Assembly: GCF_900100275.1 (NCBI RefSeq)
Contig: NZ_FNET01000013.1
Coordinates: forward strand, 1 to 64,000
Direction: 5' to 3'
Source: Lentzea albidocapillata subsp. violacea
GTDB taxonomy: Bacteria > Actinomycetota > Actinomycetes > Mycobacteriales > Pseudonocardiaceae
DNA: 64,000 nucleotides
Position numbers and translations under genes: made by a program. Position 1 is the stretch's first letter, and each line of letters begins with the position of its first letter. Shown one piece after another: positions 59,719 to 64,000 of this stretch. The notes under the pieces were generated by a model, which was not told the origin of the DNA, did no database searches, and saw nothing but the letters and a program-made list of their open reading frames with translations.

Positions 59719-60245
59719 CGCTTGGCCCGGTAGCGGAGGAAGAGCCAGTACCCGAACAACAGCGCTCCGCAGAGGTACATCACGCCGATGACGATCGCCG
59801 CGGCCGGGACGCTGGCGACAGGCGCCAGCAGCATCAGCAGGAGGAGCGGCTCCAGACACCACAGCACGGCCCAGCCGAGCAGCCGAACCACACTTCCCAC
59901 GGGATTCGGCGACCTGGCGATGAACCCGGAAGCGGTGGCCCACGCGAGCGCCGCCGCGAAGCCGCCGAGCCACCAGCCCCAGTGGACCTCGAAGATCGCG
60001 CCCATTGTGGCGAACGGCAGTACGACGACCAGTAACGGGAAGATCGCGGCGGGAAGGACAAGCAGACTGCGAGGCCTGGGGAGCTCTTTCGTCTCCTCGT
60101 ACAGCGCTGCCGGGATGTGCACGGCCGCGCCGACCGAGGAAACCGCACAGCAGCAACAACAACAGCAACAAGTGGGGGTAGCGGCGTTGGCGGCGGCCGC
60201 ACCGGATGAGAACTGGTCAGGTAACCGTACTGCTGTCGCGTTCAT
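59715..60245 (-). CDS. TOMM precursor fused to a four-helix membrane domain
   Basis: 176 residues. The N-terminus (1-25: MNATAVRLPDQF..., Ala-rich, ends TPT) looks like a leader. Then come eight contiguous cysteines, Cys26-Cys33, followed by AVSSVGAAVHIPA. This resembles the start of the streptolysin S core (CCCCCTTCC...). From residue 61 on there are four hydrophobic helices (about 61-83, 89-110, 119-141, 147-170) with a basic end RYRAKR. I know no precursor of this form. All cysteine codons are TGT or TGC mixed, so the tract is not a simple repeat. It lies between the partner and YcaO genes and overlaps both, which supports a substrate role; a membrane accessory protein with a chance Cys run is the alternative. 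Confidence 0.8.
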   Translation of the reverse strand: MNATAVRLPDQFSSGAAAANAATPTCCCCCCCCAVSSVGAAVHIPAALYEETKELPRPRSLLVLPAAIFPLLVVVLPFATMGAIFEVHWGWWLGGFAAALAWATASGFIARSPNPVGSVVRLLGWAVLWCLEPLLLLMLLAPVASVPAAAIVIGVMYLCGALLFGYWLFLRYRAKR

Positions 60246-61008
60246 GGTTCCCCCAAGGAAGTGACACGCGCCCGAACTCGACCGTCGGGCAGATCTCGCA
60301 GTCAGCCGCGGGCAGCACGCTCTCGCGCGTCGTCGTGAACTCGTCGAGGTTGACGGTCACGACCGTGTCCAGCAGGGCGAGCGAGCCGTTCCGGATGTTC
60401 TGAACGGCTTGCAAGGCAAGGGAAATCGGGAACTCGTGGGACATCGCCGCCGGCAGCGGGGGAGGCGGCGGATCCCCCCACCGCCGCCCCGCCCGTACCG
60501 CGAGGCACGCCAGGCACGCGCCGGCACCGGGCACCACGAAGGGCCCGACGGCGGCGGTGTGGTGGTACGCGAGGTCCAGCAACAGGTGCGGGACCGTCGT
60601 TTCGCGTGCCACCTCGATCAGGTCGACCAGCGTGCCGGTCGTCCGCACAACGAGCAGCAGGTCCGGATCGTCGTTGTGCGGCAACAGCTCTACCAGCCCG
60701 GCGGGTGCCTCCCCGACGACGCGCGTGCCGACCCCCATCGGCTTGACGTCCTCGGCGGGCAACCCGGCCGGGCGGAGAGCGCCCAGGGTCCTCAGCTGGG
60801 CCACGTGCCGGCGAACCGGTTCCCCCAACCGGCTCACGTCGACCGTTCGAGCCACTCCCCTCAAAACTGGCTCGAACAGGCCGGCCAGCGCCACGGCCAC
60901 CGCCCTGGGCAGGTCTGGAATCAGGTACGCGAGATCCGCACCCGCGTAGACGACAAGGCCCTCGTCCCGAACCTGGGCGTGCCAGGCGGGATCAGCGACC
61001 AGGCTCAT
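60217..61008 (-). CDS. RRE/E1-like TOMM cyclodehydratase partner (C protein)
   Basis: 263 residues, short for a full ocin-ThiF/SagC protein (about 330-380). The N-terminal 85 residues could be a PqqD-like RiPP recognition element. An E1-like region follows, with zinc ligands Cys165-x2-Cys168 and Cys237-x2-Cys240. Such partners bind the leader and present it to YcaO. ATG 61008 overlaps the regulator gene by 17 bp, and its end overlaps the precursor start by 29 bp. Confidence 0.85.
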   Translation of the reverse strand: MSLVADPAWHAQVRDEGLVVYAGADLAYLIPDLPRAVAVALAGLFEPVLRGVARTVDVSRLGEPVRRHVAQLRTLGALRPAGLPAEDVKPMGVGTRVVGEAPAGLVELLPHNDDPDLLLVVRTTGTLVDLIEVARETTVPHLLLDLAYHHTAAVGPFVVPGAGACLACLAVRAGRRWGDPPPPPLPAAMSHEFPISLALQAVQNIRNGSLALLDTVVTVNLDEFTTTRESVLPAADCEICPTVEFGRVSLPWGNHERDSSTVT

Positions 61009-61843
61009 CCTCGTCCCCCCGTTTCAGGAAGTTCTCGATCTCCTGCTCGCTCGGCAGATCTCCCGCCGGATCCATGAGGTTCTCGGCGATCGGCGGCAAC
61101 GGCTGCTCGGCCCACGCGGGCTGGTAGTCGGCGCTGGGCAGCAACCCGTGCCGTGACGCGAACTCCTCGGCCGCGTCCCGGATCGACTCCCGCAGCGTCC
61201 CCACCACCGCGGTCTCCGCCGTGTACGTCAGCTCGACGAGCAACGCCCGCACGTTCTCCAGCTGGTTCTCGTCACCGGCCTTGCGTGCGAGCTCCGGCCA
61301 GAACTGCCGTTCGAACAACCGCACGAAGTCCGCCGCCACCGCGTCGGTCGCCGTGCGCAGGCGCGTGAAGCTGTCCATCACGTCATCGCTGGGCACCCTC
61401 AGGCCGGCAAGTCTGCCGCCCGCTTCGAGTGCCCAGCGACGCGTGTGCGGCCAGCCGTACTTCCACCGCACCAAGCCCAACCGCATAGCCCGGAGGAGGA
61501 GTCGCGGTTGGACATCTCCTGTCGGAATCAGGTGCTTGATGTCGCGCACCTTGATCCGAACCCAGTCGTCGGGCCCCTCGGCCTCGCTGAAGCCGAGAAC
61601 CGCGGCGACCGACTCGCCCTTCTCGCGTGCCGAGATCAGTTCTGCGATCGCGGGCAGCGAGAACCCCCGCTGCTGCAACCGCTGCACCAACGTCAACCGC
61701 TCGACGTGCGAGGCGTCGTAGTACGCCACGCGCCCCTGCCGTCTCGGCGCGTGCAGCACACCCTTCGTCTGGTACATGCGAATGGTGCTGCTGGGCAGGC
61801 CGATCCGGGCGGCGAGCTCGTCGACGGTGAGCGATTCGGGCAC
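60992..61843 (-). CDS. MerR-like transcriptional regulator of the TOMM operon
   Basis: 283 residues from GTG 61843. The N-terminal MerR-type HTH (about 5-70) has TVDELAARIGLPSSTIRMYQ and GFSLPAIAELI. The long helical C-terminal part (about 100-283) is an unrecognised sensor; its end is acidic (KRGDEDEPGR). First gene of the operon, overlapping the partner gene. A 26-bp palindrome 38 bases upstream is its likely operator. Confidence 0.85.
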   Translation of the reverse strand: MPESLTVDELAARIGLPSSTIRMYQTKGVLHAPRRQGRVAYYDASHVERLTLVQRLQQRGFSLPAIAELISAREKGESVAAVLGFSEAEGPDDWVRIKVRDIKHLIPTGDVQPRLLLRAMRLGLVRWKYGWPHTRRWALEAGGRLAGLRVPSDDVMDSFTRLRTATDAVAADFVRLFERQFWPELARKAGDENQLENVRALLVELTYTAETAVVGTLRESIRDAAEEFASRHGLLPSADYQPAWAEQPLPPIAENLMDPAGDLPSEQEIENFLKRGDEDEPGR

Positions 61844-61880
61844 GCCCCAGATCCTGGTGCGTGTGGTTCTTTGAGTCAAG

Positions 61881-61906
61881 ACTCTTCGAGTAATTACTCG
61901 AAGAGT
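61881..61906. promoter_or_regulatory. 26-bp perfect palindrome upstream of the MerR-like gene
   Basis: Each arm is ACTCTTCGAGTAA and its exact complement, with AATT at the centre. It overlaps the first base of the upstream argA stop and lies 38 bases before the regulator start. A perfect dyad with an AT-rich centre is what a MerR-type dimer binds. Confidence 0.7.
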
Positions 61907-62406
61907 TACAACTCCAGGAGCATCCGGCTGTTGCCGAGCGTGTTCGGCTTCACGTAGCTCAGGTCGAGGAACTCGGCGACACCCTCGTCCACCGACCGCA
62001 TGATCTCCTCGTAGACCTCGGGGCTCACCGGCGTGCCCTCGATCTCGACGAAGCCGTGCCTGGTGAAGAACTTCGTCTCGAACGTCAGCACGAAGATGCG
62101 CCCGAGCTGCAGCTCCCTGGCGGTGGCGATGAGCTGCGCCACGATCCGGTGCCCCACACCCCGCCCGAGCGCCATCGGCGACACGGCGACCGACCTGATC
62201 TCGGCCAGGTCCTCCCACATCACGTGCAGGGCGCCACAGCCCAGCAACTCGCCGTCCTCCTCGGCGACCCAGAACTCCTGGACCGCCTCGTACAGCGTGA
62301 CCAGCGGTTTGGTCAGCAGAACCTTGCCGGCATACCCGTCGATCAACGCTTTCATGGCGCGCACATCGCTGGTGCGGGCACGCCGCACGACTACCCCACT
62401 GGTCAC
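61906..62406 (-). CDS. Amino-acid N-acetyltransferase (ArgA-like, GNAT)
   Basis: 166 residues. Makes N-acetylglutamate, the first step of arginine synthesis. The GNAT acetyl-CoA motif is GRGVGHRIV, with EIRSVAVSP before it and FFTRHGFVEI after. The length fits the short single-domain NAGS of actinobacteria. GTG 62406 has a CATACT box 8 nt upstream. The stop overlaps the palindrome upstream of the TOMM operon. Confidence 0.88.
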   Translation of the reverse strand: MTSGVVVRRARTSDVRAMKALIDGYAGKVLLTKPLVTLYEAVQEFWVAEEDGELLGCGALHVMWEDLAEIRSVAVSPMALGRGVGHRIVAQLIATARELQLGRIFVLTFETKFFTRHGFVEIEGTPVSPEVYEEIMRSVDEGVAEFLDLSYVKPNTLGNSRMLLEL

Positions 62407-62520
62407 AACCGTCAAGTATGAGCCGCGCCCCCTGCTGGGTGACTTTCGGTGGTCGTCCCCATGAAATCCGCCGTACGGGTGCGCTTCATCCATATTTCTG
62501 CGGTTTACTTGCAGGGAAGA

Positions 62521-62532
62521 TGCTCTAGAGCA
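62521..62532. promoter_or_regulatory. 12-bp palindrome in front of the RloA-like gene
   Basis: TGCTCTAGAGCA is perfect. It lies about 20 bases before the GTG, next to the GAGAGGAG ribosome binding site region. A possible operator; the short length makes chance plausible. Confidence 0.3.
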
Positions 62533-62551
62533 CTCTGAGAGGAGTTGGGCG

Positions 62552-63835
62552 GTGCTGCGCAGTTTTCGACTGGGGAACCACCGCTCGTTCCGTGACGAGC
62601 ATGAGTTGCTGCTCACGCCCGCCTACTCGAAGGACAGAGACGTCCTCCCGGTGGCGGCGATCTACGGAGCGAACGCTTCGGGGAAGTCGAACCTCCTCGA
62701 CGGCCTGAGGTTCATGGCCGACGCGGTGCGTGACTCGTTCGCGGTCTGGATGCCGGAGGGCGGAGTGCCGCGACGGCCGTTCAAACTGGACGAATCAGTC
62801 GGCAGGCCGTCCGTGTACGTAGTCGAACTGGTCGAATCGGGCGTTCGCTACACCTACGGCTTCGAGGTGGATGACCGCCGCGTCCGGGAGGAATGGCTGT
62901 ACAGCTACCCGGAGAAGCGGAAACGAGTCCTGTTCGAACGGTCTGGTAGTGACATCAAGCTCGGCACCACGGTCACCGAAGGCACGGGCAAGGGTGAAGT
63001 GCTCAAGGGACTCCTCAGGCCTAACTCGTTGTTCCTCAGCCTTGGCGCCCAGTCCGGACTCGACGCCGTGCTTCCAGTGCAGCGGTGGTTCACGAACAGC
63101 CTCGTGTTCCAGGACGGTGAACGCTCCACGTTCGATCACGCCACGATCGCGCGCTTTCTGGCCGGCTCCGACGGGCTGACCGAGCAGTTCGTCAGCCTGC
63201 TGAAGATTGCGGATCTCGGCATCACGGGCATCGAGTACAACGTCACGCCCATGCCTGATGACGACGAGGTCTCGGCGGTGGAGCGCAAGTTGAGAACCGG
63301 CTTCTCGATCGAGCAGGTCCGCGAGCTTCTGGAGGAGATCGTTCGAAACAGGGACCGCGTCCGGCTCACCCACGGACCCAGGAACCGCGCGTTCGAGATC
63401 GGCGAGGAGTCGGCGGGAACCCTGTCGTGGCTGATGCTGCTGCCCACAGTGCTCCGCATGCTCCGCGACGGCGGCGTGCTCGCCATCGACGAGATCGACG
63501 CGAGCCTGCACCCACGCGTCACTGCCGCGCTGGTCGGTCTGTTCCGCAGCACCGAGGCCAACGTGGGTGGTGCACAGCTGGTGTTCACTACCCACGATGC
63601 GAGCCTGCTCAGCCCCGTGCTGGGCGACGAGGTGCTCACCCGTGAAGACGTCTGGTTCGTGGACAAGAACCCCGACGGCGCGTCTGATCTGTATCCGTTG
63701 ACCGATTTCAAGCCGCGCAAGGAAGGCGAGAACTTGGAGCGCCGCTACCTCGGTGGCAGTTACGGAGCAGTTCCCGACGTGCAGGCAGAGACGTTCGTGT
63801 CCGCACTACTACGAGGTGTTGATGGCGCGGCGTGA
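62552..63835 (+). CDS. AAA15/RloA-like ATPase
   Basis: 427 residues, SMC-like AAA ATPase. Walker A is GANASGKS (39-46), Walker B is LAIDEIDASLHPR (310-322), and TTHD follows near 348. It matches the RloA/AbiLi ATPases paired with RloB in phage-defence loci. GTG 62552 has GGAG upstream. The next gene overlaps its end by 14 bases. Confidence 0.88.
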   Translation: MLRSFRLGNHRSFRDEHELLLTPAYSKDRDVLPVAAIYGANASGKSNLLDGLRFMADAVRDSFAVWMPEGGVPRRPFKLDESVGRPSVYVVELVESGVRYTYGFEVDDRRVREEWLYSYPEKRKRVLFERSGSDIKLGTTVTEGTGKGEVLKGLLRPNSLFLSLGAQSGLDAVLPVQRWFTNSLVFQDGERSTFDHATIARFLAGSDGLTEQFVSLLKIADLGITGIEYNVTPMPDDDEVSAVERKLRTGFSIEQVRELLEEIVRNRDRVRLTHGPRNRAFEIGEESAGTLSWLMLLPTVLRMLRDGGVLAIDEIDASLHPRVTAALVGLFRSTEANVGGAQLVFTTHDASLLSPVLGDEVLTREDVWFVDKNPDGASDLYPLTDFKPRKEGENLERRYLGGSYGAVPDVQAETFVSALLRGVDGAA

Positions 63836-64000
63836 GAACTCGTCTCACCGTCGACGCACGCCTTCGCGGGTTTCTGCCAGCCGTGTGCTCGTCGTGTGCT
63901 GTGGGCAGACGGAACAGGCCTACCTCGACGGGTTGAAGAGGCTGTCGAAGCCTGTGACGGTGAAACCGGTGGTCAAGGTCGGGTCGCCCGCGCAACTCGT
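63822..64000 (+). CDS. RloB-family protein, 5' part
   Basis: The window ends inside this gene; about 59 residues are visible. The basic start (ARRENSSHRRRTPS) leads into the RloB signature VLVVCCGQTEQAYLDGLKR. RloB works with RloA; its activity is not established here. Starts at ATG 63822 inside the ATPase gene, which indicates a coupled pair. Confidence 0.85.
   Translation, partial: MARRENSSHRRRTPSRVSASRVLVVCCGQTEQAYLDGLKRLSKPVTVKPVVKVGSPAQL

Overview
This is a 64 kb, GC-rich chromosomal window from an actinobacterium. I infer a member of the Pseudonocardiales (Lentzea/Saccharothrix-like) from the gene order, the abundant GTG starts, TANNNT boxes 6-8 nt before many start codons, an AfsR-type SARP regulator and the protein families present. 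There is no rRNA, recognisable tRNA, CRISPR array, insertion sequence or integrase.

The backbone is housekeeping. proS (about 6.5 kb) is followed by a translation block at 15.8-22 kb: rimP, nusA, ylxR, infB, a DUF503 gene and rbfA. Then come nrnA (22.1 kb), truB and ribF (27-28.9 kb), rpsO, pnp, an M16 peptidase and dapB (29.7-34.6 kb), thyX (42.8 kb), dapA and rnj (46.5-49 kb) and ftsK (55-57.3 kb). Many neighbours are coupled by ATGA/GTGA overlaps.

Between these lie accessory stretches. At 0-6.4 kb there is a DEAD-box helicase, a RIO kinase, yaaA, a methyltransferase, a tandem GNAT protein and a VOC protein. At 8.4-15.7 kb there are membrane and cell-envelope proteins, a WD40-gene relic, an acetyltransferase diverging from a compact glycosyltransferase, a DUF4442 thioesterase and a Tat lipoprotein/DUF4439 pair. 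At 35-42.7 kb, between dapB and thyX, there is an AlkX-like DNA glycosylase, ArsR-SRPBCC and aldo/keto reductase-TetR modules with visible operators, a SUKH protein and a DUF4097 pair. At 49-54.8 kb, between rnj and ftsK, there is an orphan ATP synthase subunit a behind a hairpin that covers its ribosome binding site, a methyltransferase, a SARP regulator and an acyltransferase.

The most unusual segment is 57.4-61.9 kb on the minus strand. It is a tightly overlapping five-gene azole-RiPP (TOMM) operon: MerR-like regulator, short E1-like/RRE cyclodehydratase partner, precursor, YcaO with a C-terminal PxPxPxP tail, and SagB-type dehydrogenase. The precursor carries eight contiguous cysteines (residues 26-33), recalling the start of the streptolysin S core, but the rest of its 176 residues form a four-helix membrane domain. 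No transporter or peptidase is visible in the operon. A 26-bp perfect palindrome sits just upstream of the regulator, and a secreted phospholipase A2 gene follows the operon. The window ends in a RloA/RloB-like pair (AAA15 ATPase plus partial RloB), a candidate defence module.
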